In this document: in pieces, positions 13,152 to 24,600 of the stretch
Numbering within the stretch: the first letter of the stretch is position 1
Layout: the number at the start of each line of letters is the position of its first letter
From: Sipunculus nudus
Lineage: Eukaryota > Annelida > Sipuncula > Golfingiida > Sipunculidae
DNA: 64,000 bases
Assembly: GCA_026874595.1 (NCBI GenBank)
Contig: CM049309.1
Coordinates: 52,608,079-52,672,078 of the forward strand
Direction: 5' to 3'
Position numbers and translations under genes: made by a program
Notes under the pieces: model-generated
What the model was told of the DNA's origin: nothing
The model's database searches: none
What the model saw: only the letters and a program-made list of their open reading frames with translations

Positions 13152-14160
13152 CTACGAATCGCTTGTTGATGGGCCGTTAAAGGCCGCCACTTTTCTGAGT
13201 AGCCTGCTGGCTGTAATTTTCCCACCAGCGTACTCGTCCCACAGAGCATTTACCCTCCCATGGAGGCGTCTGTACTGTTTTCTTTGGTACTTGCGCAGCT
13301 GGGACTGCTGCACAAGTCGGGCCTGCAGTCCAACAAGTTTGGCTTCCTTTTTCAGTAAACGGACCAGTGAGTAGAAGTGATGCTCGTTGTCCCTGGCGCG
13401 AACGTTGAAGCGGCGGTGCCAACCCTCACAATCGTTGTTTGTACGCACCACTCTTCTGTATACGGACCAGTTCTCCTCTGTCCAAAGAGAACTCCTGAAC
13501 CAGAAGCTTTCCATATACTGATATAGTTTGGCAATTCCCCCGTCTGGCGGCATCCTCTTTCCCAATTCTCCGAAGGCAGGCCGCATGTGTTCAGCGGGGA
13601 GGAAAGGCAATGCCATCAGTTTTTTAATGTACCTATACACATTATCCTTTCTAGCATAGGTGGTCTGCAGGCCGAACTCCCGGACCTTTTTGTACACACA
13701 CTGTGTCCAGTGGAAGTTACAGCCATGCATGGTTACATTAGGCAGAATTTCAGCAACTCCTCTCCAGATAGCTGTAAAAATATGTATAGGATTTGTAATC
13801 TTTAACAGTATAAATTCCTTTATTGGTGAGCTAAGATTCTATATAGATTATACTTAAATATATGCATGGCAGGTAATAGTTGGTGACTCATAATTATTCA
13901 TACCAAATGTTTTATCGCATGCATGCAATAGCTATAAAATTAATTTGACACTGAATAATTCACGGAATACTTAGCAAAGGACATGGCGGCGCATTGTTTA
14001 GTGATAGAAATCTTAATAAGCCCCCTCCCCTTTACAGTCTGATAAAGTCAGATTTTTAACCAACCTGCTTCAAAATCAGTGATAATTTCTTCCACGTGTG
14101 GCTCTGTGGGCAGAATCTCAAGGACACCTTTCAAAACCTACAACGATAATAATGATAATA

Positions 14161-14206
<46 letters not shown>

Positions 14207-16306
14207 GAGCATCCCAAGGGGAAATAATATGCGTCAAATTTTGAAGGGTTTTGTAAAAATTGAATCCATTTCGTATTATATGTAATTATCATATCATTAT
14301 ATGATTAGAAATTGTGCCATTATATGAATGTATGGTTATAGCTGAACCTAAGTCTCAGTTATCGCGCGATGTAAACACAACAGACGGCTTGGTACGTCTA
14401 AGGTAGCGTTCTAGTAAATAACTCCCTTCTTCTACCGAGATTCAGTCACAATGCTAAAGTCGTTACACACACACACATATCATTATCGTTTATTACTAAA
14501 TTATATTTCCATCCAGATCATGATGATGCTAGAATGAATCGTAAGATATCGTTAGCTTAAAAATTACTGCATCTTAAAATATAGTTATCTTAAAAATTGT
14601 TTATACTTGAACTTTTCTTTAAGATAAATAATGTGAGATAAAAGTTTTTATAATATTGCATCTTCATTTTTACCTGGCTGTAATCCGGAATGCGTTTGGC
14701 TGACATCATCACGAAAACCAGTGGCACCTGCTTCGTCTTGCCGTCTTTGCGAAGAAATGCGTGGATCGAGAACATCTGGTAGAAAGGTGCGCTGACCACT
14801 TTAAACGTCGCATCCACGCACCAACACTTCGCTTTTGCTAGCAACTGGAGCTGTCTCTGCGTGGCGAATACAAGATGGCGCTGATCGCCCACTCTTATAT
14901 CTTTCCGCAGGAAACCTCCGCCTACGTAGTCTTCGTCAACCTGAAAAAAAGTTGACGAGGGTTATTTAATATGGGATCAATCGCGCTGTAGACAGGATAC
15001 TTTAGATAGTACATGTAGGCTTTATTTATATAAAAAAATTTGCCATAAGGATACAAAATATTATGATTAATATGCAGTAGAATAGTTTTGTGCTAGGCAA
15101 TGATTCTTTAGCTCCACATGCATCTGTGTATATACCATCTTGAGGTAAATTGATGTAGATTGTACGTAGATGAGAAATGCTGTTAAATTTTAATCACATA
15201 ATTACCGTGAAGGCAAGGCGTCTTGGCTCCTTCGGGCGCTCTTTCTGTCTTTTCCTATTCACCTGTCGTATTATGTTGCTTGAGTTAGGAACGTGGGAGC
15301 TTTCGGGGGCCTTTTCAGTTTCCTCGATCATAACCTGGTCTACAATACTTCCAGCACCTTCCAGGAGTCTCTCCATAGCAATATCCTTGACCTACAGATT
15401 TTGTTGATATTTAAAGTAATCAGTATACATGTAGACCCATATCTATGCTTTAAAGCACATAAATACATATATGTTTGTTAGAGTTTCTGAGGTTATTTCT
15501 TCTTTTTACAAACCCCTGGATATATATATTATCGATATATACGGCTTAGAAGGTACAAAAAACTGTAAGCCAGTAGCTGTGAGATCATGCATGATGTATG
15601 ACATACCATTTACATATAATTTCCGATATAACAATAACATATAACTTCGGTAAACTGGGTATTAATATATTTTTCTACAAGAATCTGCAAATAATCAAAT
15701 TATTTTCGTTAAAAAAAGAACAGTCACGGTTGAATTGCTTACTCTCACTCTGATCTTCGCCTTCAGTAGAGCACCGGGTTCTGCTGGATGTGCATGCTCC
15801 ATCCCATTTGGCCTGAAATTTGGGCCCCTCTGAGAAACAGTGGCCGAGCATGTGACCTTACTGTTTCTGACTGAGCACCACCAAGTGGTAGTTGTCCTGC
15901 TGACCTTCTTGATGGTGTATGTGTAGCCTAAACTTGATACTAGCAGGGGCTTCTCTCTTTTCGTTCCTTTTTCCACAACTGTAAACGTCACAGGCACCTC
16001 GGCAATTGACGCATCCGGCGCTTCACTTTCTATCGATCTGTTTCAAAGATAAAAAAATTTTTTACTTTCTTTCCTAGGTAGAAACATTTTATATTAGTAT
16101 TCAAATGAGCATATATATATATATACAGTGAAACCTCGTTGTGTCGAAGTTAAAGGGGCCCTCAGAAAACTTCGAAACATCCGAGGTTCGATACAAATGG
16201 GTTTTATTTGGTTGTAATATAACTAGAATTGTCCGAAATATGGGGTCTGTAACTTCGACATAAGCAGGGTATTCGACTTAAGAGAGTTCGACACAACGAG
16301 GTTTCA

Positions 16307-16366
<60 letters not shown>

Positions 16367-18154
16367 TTTAACGGCAAAGACCGTGTTAGTGTTTTATCGA
16401 TGTGCTGGTATAGATGTATAGAGTGACGCCCACTCCTCGTGCACCTATACATTTATATATTAATAGTCCTGAAACATGTCCAGTCATTAATTCAATGTCA
16501 ATAACAATGCCTTGTTTTATTTTAAATTGAAAAAAAATGGATACAATTTTATTTGGAGTGTTTCTTTCTTATTGAGGAGATCATTCGGTGTTTAGCCTTA
16601 TATCTGTTTATTATTGTTCAGGGTTGTAATGCAAAATATAAAACTTACTCTTCTTCCACTGGTATCGGTTCCGAGAAGCTGTGGCTGTTGAAGTTGAAAG
16701 AAACATCGGCCCTTTGTCGGTTGTCAGACTGGTCGGCGATTGCCGAATCTTGGATAGGAGACAGACTTGCACCCAGCTCGTTCAAACCTGGTAACATCGG
16801 TCGAACATGCCCATCCACAGCAGAGGAATTTCCGGGAAGTCTGTAAAAAAAGTTACTCAATGTATTAATTAAGAAATTTCAGCTTTTTTACTTGATATGC
16901 TATAGGCTTACAATAATTGTTTTATATTTCATAGTGAACATTGTACATTGCATAAACGTACCAAAGATAGCTCATAGTATTTTTCATAGTTAAAAAGAAA
17001 CATCTTTAATCATATATTATTTTATATATAAACTTATATAACGTAGGTAGGTATAAGTCGACCCGAAATTACTCCTGGTCAATCAGGTGTTACTAGTGAT
17101 GCATATGACTTACTCCTGGTCAATCGGTGCTGGTTCCACGACTGACAGATCCTGGTACGAATTCTCAAAGTCTGGATAGTTGAACTCTTCCAGTTGACTG
17201 CTAACACCAGACGCGTCCAAGCTGGTAGTTAACTTCGTTGACGTAAGTGGGTTGTTCAAAGGGCTCATAACATGTTCAGGCGACACGTCAACTAAGTGTG
17301 GATAATGTACTTGATTGTCTTGATCTCGAGCACTGAGGTTCCTAGCGACTGGTGTTGCTGCCGGTGATTTGGATGTATCTCCTGGTGAATCTGCGAAGGG
17401 AGCTGGTGGTGGGAGGACAACACCTTCACTGACATTTTGACGGAATGAGATCGAGCTGACAACATGCGGAGACAGGACGATAGATTCACGGCTTTCCGAT
17501 GAAGACGTCGTACAACCATTTATCTAAGTAAGAGGGACAGACGGTTAATTAATACACATGTATGTACGTGCTAGCAATATAAATATGCATATATATGTGT
17601 GTGTGAGGGTGTGTGTGTGTGTGTGTGTGCTGACAATGTATCAGTTTATCCTTTTTTTTGTGATGACAAGGTATACGATTCAATCATTTCATGACATAAT
17701 AAAAAATTTCAGTCATTTCACGTAATGACAGATGGTCAGAGGCATTACTCGAGTGACTGAAGCTTATAAAATTATTAAACATTTTCGTTATAGCATAATA
17801 TATATTAAAATCAAGTGAGAATTAATAAACTTGAATATCTTATGAGATATTAATCGAAATGCAAATTATTATATATATATTTTATTAATTATATGCTGCT
17901 GATGATAAGACCTACAAACGCTGAACAAATTATGTTCAACGTTCAGAATGATTCTATATTCGAACAAATGTGTCTGCAGTAAAAGAAAAATGTAATTAAT
18001 ATGTTTTCTGATGTAACGTGTTAGATAGCAGGCGATCAGCAAATACTGCAAATCATGGCATCACCATGCAGGCGTCAGTTAGATGAAATCGACTTTGCGC
18101 ATACGAACGCGTGCACTTATGTTCGTTTAAGCTCTTTTCTTTACATACACACAC

Positions 18155-18191
<37 letters not shown>

Positions 18192-21069
18192 TACAGGCAA
18201 CCTGTGTAAACAGGCATTACGTGAATTTAATGAAAATTTTAGGCATTACATGAAATGACTGTTTACCCAGGCATTTCATGAAATGACTAAAATTTCCAGG
18301 CTTTACATGTAATGACTGAAATTTGTTGAGCATTATTACACAATTTACCTGAAATGTTTTAGGCAAATAGTGTAACAACCAAATCTTAATTCCATATGCA
18401 TTTTCTTGTTTAAATAGTAAGCTTAACCTCGATTTTGCAGAAGACTTATCTTCTCATATTTATATTATAATGGTTATGAGGCTTAAAAGGTCATATGACA
18501 CCTGATTTTGGCGGGAAGAAAGTCTCTCCGAGCTACGCATGATATAACTGGCGAAAGACGTTGACAACGTACAGTCCACGTGGTCCTATTTGTTTACATG
18601 ACCTGGGGTCACCAAGACTTAGCCATCATGTGGTGTAGCATCAAAATCACCTCATTGTTTGATTTTTAAGTATGTTAAGCATAATTTCCAATAAAATTGA
18701 TAGTATTGGTCATTTTTTTTTAATCTGTGGCCAATCAAAGAGGTGTTGTCCAAATGCTTGTTTGGGACTGCTTGGTGGGTTATTTTGGGCTTCACTGCAT
18801 TCGGGCCAGGATGGTTAAAAAATTAGATACACAGGCTCCCTTTTTCTTGGTCTAGCTAGACTGAAGAAACAACAAATTCTCAGGTAAAAAAAGTTTAATA
18901 TCAGAATTAATTTTGAAAATTATCTAAAAGAGGCCCAAACCTCAGGTGTTTTATAGATGTTATATATAGGGAAAATAAATACAGCCACGTGTCCTACAGA
19001 TCAACAGAAACAAACAAGACGGACTCTTACGTGAAAGCTGTTGTAAATGCAGCTGACAATTTTTTCTCGTCTTATAAGATTATCCATGACATTGATCGCG
19101 CATGACGCGTGTCCTCGATCCACTATGCATGGGTTTCTACAATTTGCGTTTCTGTACATATCTCGCGAATATAGACTTTAAACAAATTAACTGTAAAAAA
19201 ACGCTAACAAACCAGAAACGGGCCCCTGTGTGTCAACTCAAACGAGGGGTAGGGAGACAGACCTTAATCAATTGTCGTGTCTTAAATCTACAGACGCGTT
19301 TCTTAGATTCTACTGCATGCACTTTCTTTTAGTGAATGATACCGTTGTCTGCATGGCTAAATCAGAGTAAAAGTGTGTTTCTCCCTGACATCTAAAGTGA
19401 ATATAACTTAAAAACTATTACACGTTCAACAATTAATAATACCTTGATATAGGTTGCTCTCATAACAGTTTACAATGAGACTAACAATGAAGTATTTACG
19501 GGTTATGGCCGTAGTGAAGTGAATTTAGAGGGCTTAAAAGCAGCGGCCGCACCAATTTTAACGTTTTTAGACTATATATATATATAAAATATTTTGGGCC
19601 TGGAACCACGCACTCTTTCCGGATCTGGGGACCTTTTTCAGACCTTTCTCATTATTCATCTTCGGTTGGACCCCTTTCCCTAAATCCTGGTACCACCCCT
19701 GATAAGGTGAATTTAACTTTAAAAATTAACACCTGGCTGTTGAATTCAATGCGCTGAAGTAAATGTATCTTGACAAATATGAATACACAGAGAGTACAAA
19801 GGGGCCCCTTGATGATCTATAACTGTTAGACTTAATAATTCGGACGTTAATATATGTAAGGAATATATATTTTCCTTGGATGGGAAACGCTATATATAGC
19901 CATGTTGGATATCTGTGTGCCTTATGGTCAGTACCGGGTACTAATTGCCCACAGCAGGGGTCGCAGGGTGCGATAATGCAACATCTGTCAATGCTGTCCT
20001 TGCCGCTAATACGTAATCGCGGGAGGGTTGGGGGGCGGTGCTGCAGGGCCAGGGCTCATAGCTAACGGGCAGGACGTTATAAGTATACGTCTAATTTTTT
20101 AACTGTAACAATATTTTATATGTATATATATAACTTGCTTAGTAACATCTAGCTTTTTTACATCTAGATTTTCCCTACATTAATCTTTACATGCCCTTAA
20201 AATGCACTGTTGACAGAAACGCAGGTGTGTTCACATGACTAAACTGGTATTACACGTTTCATTGCATTTTCGAAAATAAAGAAAAAAAAAGTAAAAAAAA
20301 AAAATAATTTGTTATATTCTCTTTATTATTTGCTAAGAAAAAAAGTGAGTATTGGAAATTTAAGATTAAGAGGTATCATATAAGACTGATTTAATTCATT
20401 CAAGAAAGAAAATGGCCAACTAAAGATTATTTTCAGAGTCTGATGCTACTGATGCAATGTAAATAAAAAATAATTACGATCGCCTTGAGCTGGGAATATT
20501 GTAGTTACGTGAATATAGAAAGAATATTAGTAATAAAAATTATTATTTCCCAGCAAGGTAGTGTCAAAGTATAATGTCTGCTTAATGTGACAATCGAGTA
20601 TACTTATTGTGGCTCACCATTTGTTTCCTACAATTAAGTGTCTGAAAACACCGTGTCTACAGAATTTTCTTCCATTTGATCCTGGTAATTCTGTTCCAGA
20701 AATGATTCCTTCATTTTGAGTGTTTTTAATTTTTTTTTTCATTTAGATATCATTGGTCAAATTCATCTGGCCTGGTTTTAGTTGTGATATTTATCGAAAT
20801 AATGTATGCCCTTCTTTTAATGACAGCATGAGGTTCGTTCAAAAATGACTTAGCAATCATTGCATTATATGTTGTGCTATATATGCAATTCTTATAGGTG
20901 CCCCCGTAATCAAGCTATGTTTAAGTCCGTTAATCATTGTTACAGGAGCAAACTATCAGATAAGCTGATTTTCATAATGAATGAATCAGTCATTTCGTGT
21001 AATGTCTTAAATATTAATTCATCTCACGTAATGCCTGATTACACAGTTAGCCTTAAACATATATGCTTT

Positions 21070-21115
<46 letters not shown>

Positions 21116-21734
21116 CCAAAAAGATTAAAGGTATGGTTCTCAGGCACCGCCCGCATCAATTTTAAACCCCCCGCATCAAAAATTTTTATATTGATTTTCA
21201 ATAAAAACTTTCCGATTTTGAGCTGCTGCCGCTCCGACATTTCTCTCAAGAAGATAAAACCATACCATTTCCTTTGTTTTGTAGTGCTTTTACTGATTTA
21301 GCAAATTAAAACTGTTATATTCATGCTTTTCCCTTATCATTTGACATTTTAATCGAAACATACCAAAAAATTTAAAATAAAATAAGAGCCCGCCCGCATT
21401 GATTTCTGAAAAAAGTGCCCGAGAACCCTACCTTTTTTTATTTTGGCTATATATATATAAATGAAAAGAAACATGTATCATTCGCTGTAATATATTTTTT
21501 TTTTCAAGTAATCCAACTCACCGAAAGTATCTCCTGTATGCATTCTTTACATTTCCAATCTATTTCTTGCTCCGATCTATGGGCCTTTCTGTAGTCTTCC
21601 ACTGTTATTCCTGTGCCGCAGGTCCTGTGCTGCCATCGGTCGCAACCATCACACAGAAGGGCATGCTGGTTGTCCCTAACAGGACGACGACAGCTAATGC
21701 AGGCATACTTAACCTTCTTTTGACGCAGCTCCAT
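13152..21734 (-). CDS. PHD finger-FLYWCH-MULE transposase protein, 8 exons, intact
   Basis: Exons (transcript order): 21522-21734, 17114-17523, 16649-16840, 15743-16037, 15206-15391, 14674-14940, 14065-14137, 13152-13771. All introns are GT-AG and the phases join (0,2,2,0,0,0,1), giving 751 residues without a stop. The start ATG has an in-frame TAA two codons upstream. Residues 12-65 form a PHD finger (C12, C15, C28, C31, H36, C39, C62, C65, with W60). Residues ~72-290 are Ser/Thr/Pro-rich and probably disordered. A FLYWCH finger lies at ~300-360 (GYTY, WWC, a further Cys, and an HAHP ending). The MULE domain has WCVDATF (D475) and ITDFEA (D542), then GCNFHW (562-567) and RTNNDCEGWHRRFN (655-668), both typical of MULEs. 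The third catalytic acid is not assigned. Known role of the family: DDE transposition or, once domesticated, DNA binding. The PHD finger would read histone tails (inference). It is either an autonomous transposon or a domesticated gene; sequence alone cannot decide. Confidence 0.85.
14164..14203. repeat. (GA)n microsatellite in a MULE gene intron
   Basis: About 20 GA units lie 27 bp upstream (in transcript sense) of the exon 7 acceptor. In the transcript this is (TC)n and could serve as part of the polypyrimidine tract. Confidence 0.9.
15743..16037 (-). CDS. Exon 4 of the MULE gene: FLYWCH zinc finger
   Basis: The exon is 295 nt, entering in phase 2 after GA and leaving in phase 0 at GTAAGC. 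It carries the FLYWCH order: SSLGYTY, then TTWWCSVR, then a Cys (VTCSA), then EHAHP. FLYWCH fingers are DNA- or protein-binding C2H2 modules often found N-terminal to MULE transposase domains. Confidence 0.75.
16126..16309. mobile_element. Tc1/mariner-superfamily (pogo/Tigger-like) MITE in intron 3 of the MULE gene
   Basis: A 184-bp element with near-perfect terminal inverted repeats CAGTGAAACCTCGTTGTGTC ... GACACAACGAGGTTTCACTG, flanked by TA on each side inside a (TA)n tract. CAGTGAAACCTC ends and TA duplication are typical of pogo-like elements. The interior is non-coding. Confidence 0.8.
16310..16364. repeat. (TA)n microsatellite adjoining the pogo-like MITE
   Basis: About 27 TA units continue the tract into which the MITE appears to have inserted. 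Confidence 0.9.
18577..18995 (-). mobile_element. CACGTG-ended MITE, copy 2 (in intron 1 of the MULE gene)
   Basis: This is the reverse-complement relative of 11150-11611. It starts TCCACGTGGTCCTATTT and ends CAGCCACGTGTCC. It is bounded by TACAG on both sides, a likely target duplication different from that of copy 1. Confidence 0.65.
19595..19702 (-). mobile_element. Partial hAT-like MITE of the GGATCCAGGATTTAGG family
   Basis: The reverse complement begins CAGGGGTGGTACCAGGATTT, followed by AGGGAAAGGGG and GTCCAACC as in 9681-9891. The other end is lost or diverged. Confidence 0.5.
21113..21448. mobile_element. MITE with GGTATGGTTCTCAGGCAC ends, copy 1
   Basis: Inverted ends: AGGCCAAAAAG...GGTATGGTTCTCAGGCAC and GTGCCCGAGAACCCTACC...TTTTGGCT, sitting in a (TA) tract so the duplication is probably TA. 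It lies in the 4-kb first intron of the MULE gene, 74 bp from exon 1. The second copy is at 26663-26973. Confidence 0.65.
21522..21734 (-). CDS. Exon 1 of the MULE gene: PHD zinc finger
   Basis: This exon encodes 71 residues and ends in frame at a GTGAGT donor. Its spacing C-x2-C-x12-C-x2-C-x4-H-x2-C-x22-C-x2-C, with a Trp two before the seventh ligand, is the classic C4HC3 PHD pattern. The whole domain sits in one exon, 4 kb from exon 2, which suggests modular joining to the transposase part (inference). Confidence 0.8.
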
Positions 21735-21765
21735 AGCTTACAATGGTCATCCCGTGCAGGGTAGA

Positions 21766-21774
21766 TTTATATAC
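21766..21774 (-). promoter_or_regulatory. TATA box upstream of the PHD-FLYWCH-MULE gene
   Basis: On the minus strand TATATAAAT lies about 35 bp before the ATG, and a CACGTG E-box lies a little further upstream near 21793. If the TATA box is used, transcription would start almost at the ATG, leaving a very short leader. An upstream non-coding exon would be the alternative. Confidence 0.35.
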
Positions 21775-22085
21775 TTTACAGCCCGCTGTATCACGTGACA
21801 CTTACTGACCACATACACGTGTGACTTTGAAATAATTAGCTGAAGCTTGTACACGAATACCAGTCGTCCTTAATGTATTTTTTACGATATACCAATAAAT
21901 CAGTGTCACACTTTATCTAAATAGGATCAGCACAGCCCGTTCGTTCCGTATTAAGCCACCCTGCCCAGCAAACTTTGTTCCAAAATTACATAATTCAACA
22001 GTAATGGGGCAAAGGCAGACCGTTTCTACACGCTCGGATATGAATTATTAGTTTTCAGACATTCATTATGTAGTATTCCGTTTAA

Positions 22086-22088
<3 letters not shown>

Positions 22089-22153
<65 letters not shown>
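22089..22153. repeat. (TA)n microsatellite
   Basis: About 30 TA units, upstream of the MULE gene promoter. Confidence 0.9.
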
Positions 22154-22155
<2 letters not shown>

Positions 22156-22929
22156 ATTGCATAGTATGTGCGGTTTAATCTTTATTTACGTATATTATAT
22201 TGTGTTAAATAAAATAATGACAATTATAAATTACATTTTAACAAATGACTTCACAAAGGAATATAGAAAAAGAACTGAATAAAGTACTTCTTATCTACAT
22301 AGACATGCGCTTGTTGAGAGTATATTCGAAAACATATTAATAAATAATCACAAAGTTTATGTCGTTTTTATGTAAATAATTAGGCAAAATTTGATATTGT
22401 GGTCTATGTATTATTTTTTAAAAGAATGATATATTACACATGCAGGAAATAAATTAATTCAAAATATCAATTTATTATTATGGACGTGTTCAGGATTTTT
22501 TATTTTGTTTCTGTTTACATGTTTACATTTGTTTTGTAACAAGAAGTAATTGAGCAAATCAAATTTCATGGGACAGATCATGGAGTTATCATATGAACTC
22601 TTTTGATCCATATATATGCAGAGTTATTATATATATATTATATTATATATATATTTATGGTCTATCGAGCACTTGACACGGTATAGCGGTCAAACTGAGC
22701 AATTCCCTGTTCCCAACCATTTGAGACATCCTAACATTTAACAGAAATATTATTTTTGTTATAATAAATTAGTTTCCATCACGTTTGGCAAAATATGAAA
22801 ATACATCTTTAGTTGATAATTATATTGTGACATCGTTTTACGAAATGTGCGAATTGTTACCATATACACAGATATACCGATAAAACACTTATTGGTTTAT
22901 ATCATTCATTATACTCTTGCTGTCGCATT

Positions 22930-23909
22930 AAATTATACTATTCACGATTATAAGCATGTTTAGAGTGAATTATGGGGACATGAAAACTGTGACAATATTG
23001 CATCAATACAAACTAAATTCTGTAAATATATTCTTATGATAAATTCTTCATCACCAACTGCTGCGGCACTTGGTGAATGTTGAGGATGGTCATTAAATAG
23101 TCATTATTTATTGAGATGCATTACATAATGGACAAAATTATTTAGAATGACACAGAATAGATATCACAACAATTATATGTAAAGTTATATCGTCTTGATT
23201 AATTATGGAGAAAAACATAGGCAACAAAAATTAAAAATGTACTGTTTTCACTTGGATTTGGTTATGTTTGGATACACCAAGATGTATAGGAGATACAAAA
23301 TTATTTCTCTTTGAGTTACAGCAGAGACTAAAAGACATGTTTACAAGAATGGATAAGAAACATTTCAAATAACAGGCGTTTGGAAACATACTCTGTATTT
23401 AAATCACTTCTTTCTGTCGAACTGTATTTGAATTTTGATAAAAATAATAGTCATAAGATAAGTTTAGCTCGGTTAAGATGCTCTTCACACAATTTACCAA
23501 TTGAGAAAGGAAGCCATGAAAGTATACACTGGACACAAAGAATCTGTAATTATTGTTTCAAACTTGGAGAATCTATATTGTAAAAAATTAATATCATTTC
23601 ATAATTAAATGTCCTTTATACAATGAACTGAAAGATATTTACCTTTCTAAATTTGGCAGATTTTCTTTTATATCTTTTATGTCAAGTAAAAATATCCCTG
23701 TTATTAATAGTTTAGCAGCATTTGTACACTATACCTACAAAATAAGAAATAATTCATTAGTTAATAACTAAATTAAATGGATTATCCATATGAAATAGTT
23801 GAATGGTCACTTGTCTAGTTTGGTTATAAATATTAATATATGAATAAAACTGTGTAGCCTTAGATCAACTAATAAAGGGATAATGTGTGTATAAATATTT
23901 ATGTATGTG

Positions 23910-23975
<66 letters not shown>

Positions 23976-24600
23976 ATAAAAACAATTGAGTTACAATGCT
24001 ATTTGGCACTACTTGGACCCGCTTGCCAAGCTTACGACGAGGACGATTTGCGGGAAGCTGCGTTCAATGCGAGTCCTTGTGTTGCTGAGCAGAACCATTT
24101 TTAAATATTATTATATATGCATATTAAACTTTAAGTAAGTTTTGCTCATAAAGAGAGTTAAATATGTAAAATTTCCTTTAAAATTGTATTAATATAGATA
24201 TATTTGTATTTATAAAATATATTTTATGATTACATATGGCTGTAAATGTAGTTATGTGTGTATATCTGTATTGAGAATATGTGTATGCACAAGCATATAT
24301 ATGTGTATTTATTATCTTGTATATTTATTAATCTTATGTGTACTGTATATTTATGTATATTTATATTATATTTTTGAAATGACCTCTACATGATGATTTT
24401 CTTTGTTCATATTTTGGAATGCATATATCATATATCATCATTTGTTTACTATTTCATTTCTTTTTTCTTTATGATGTTGTTTTTCATGTTTGAAAACGTT
24501 TTTTTTTACATGTGATATATGCTCACAGGGAACTATGGGCCTGAGGCCTTATATTTCAGAATAAAAAATTTATTCATTCATTCATTCATTCATTCAAGCA
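22930..24600 (+). pseudogene. Decayed non-LTR retrotransposon, 3' part with (ATTC)n tail
   Basis: Conceptual translation with stops shows the C-terminal part of a non-LTR reverse transcriptase ORF: SELWGHENCDN, then FCKYILMINSSSPTAAALGE, then an RLRCSSHNLPIEKGSHES block and a C-x2-C (ICNYC) near 23550. The order (EVWG, FCKYIL, LGE, ARFR-SSH-L-IE-G, C-x2-C) is known from this class. The 3' end reads ACTATGGGCCTGAGGCC followed by (ATTC)n at 24569-24596. The 5' part is missing, and a (TA)n expansion at 23913-23972 interrupts the 3' region. Confidence 0.7.
23913..23972. repeat. (TA)n microsatellite
   Basis: About 30 TA units inside the decayed retrotransposon. Confidence 0.9.

Noticed and set aside
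11150-18995. Long inverted repeats taken as the terminal inverted repeats of the MULE transposon
   Set aside because: Exon 1 lies outside them, each copy has its own short direct-repeat flank, and each has its own CACGTGG inverted ends, so they are separate MITEs.
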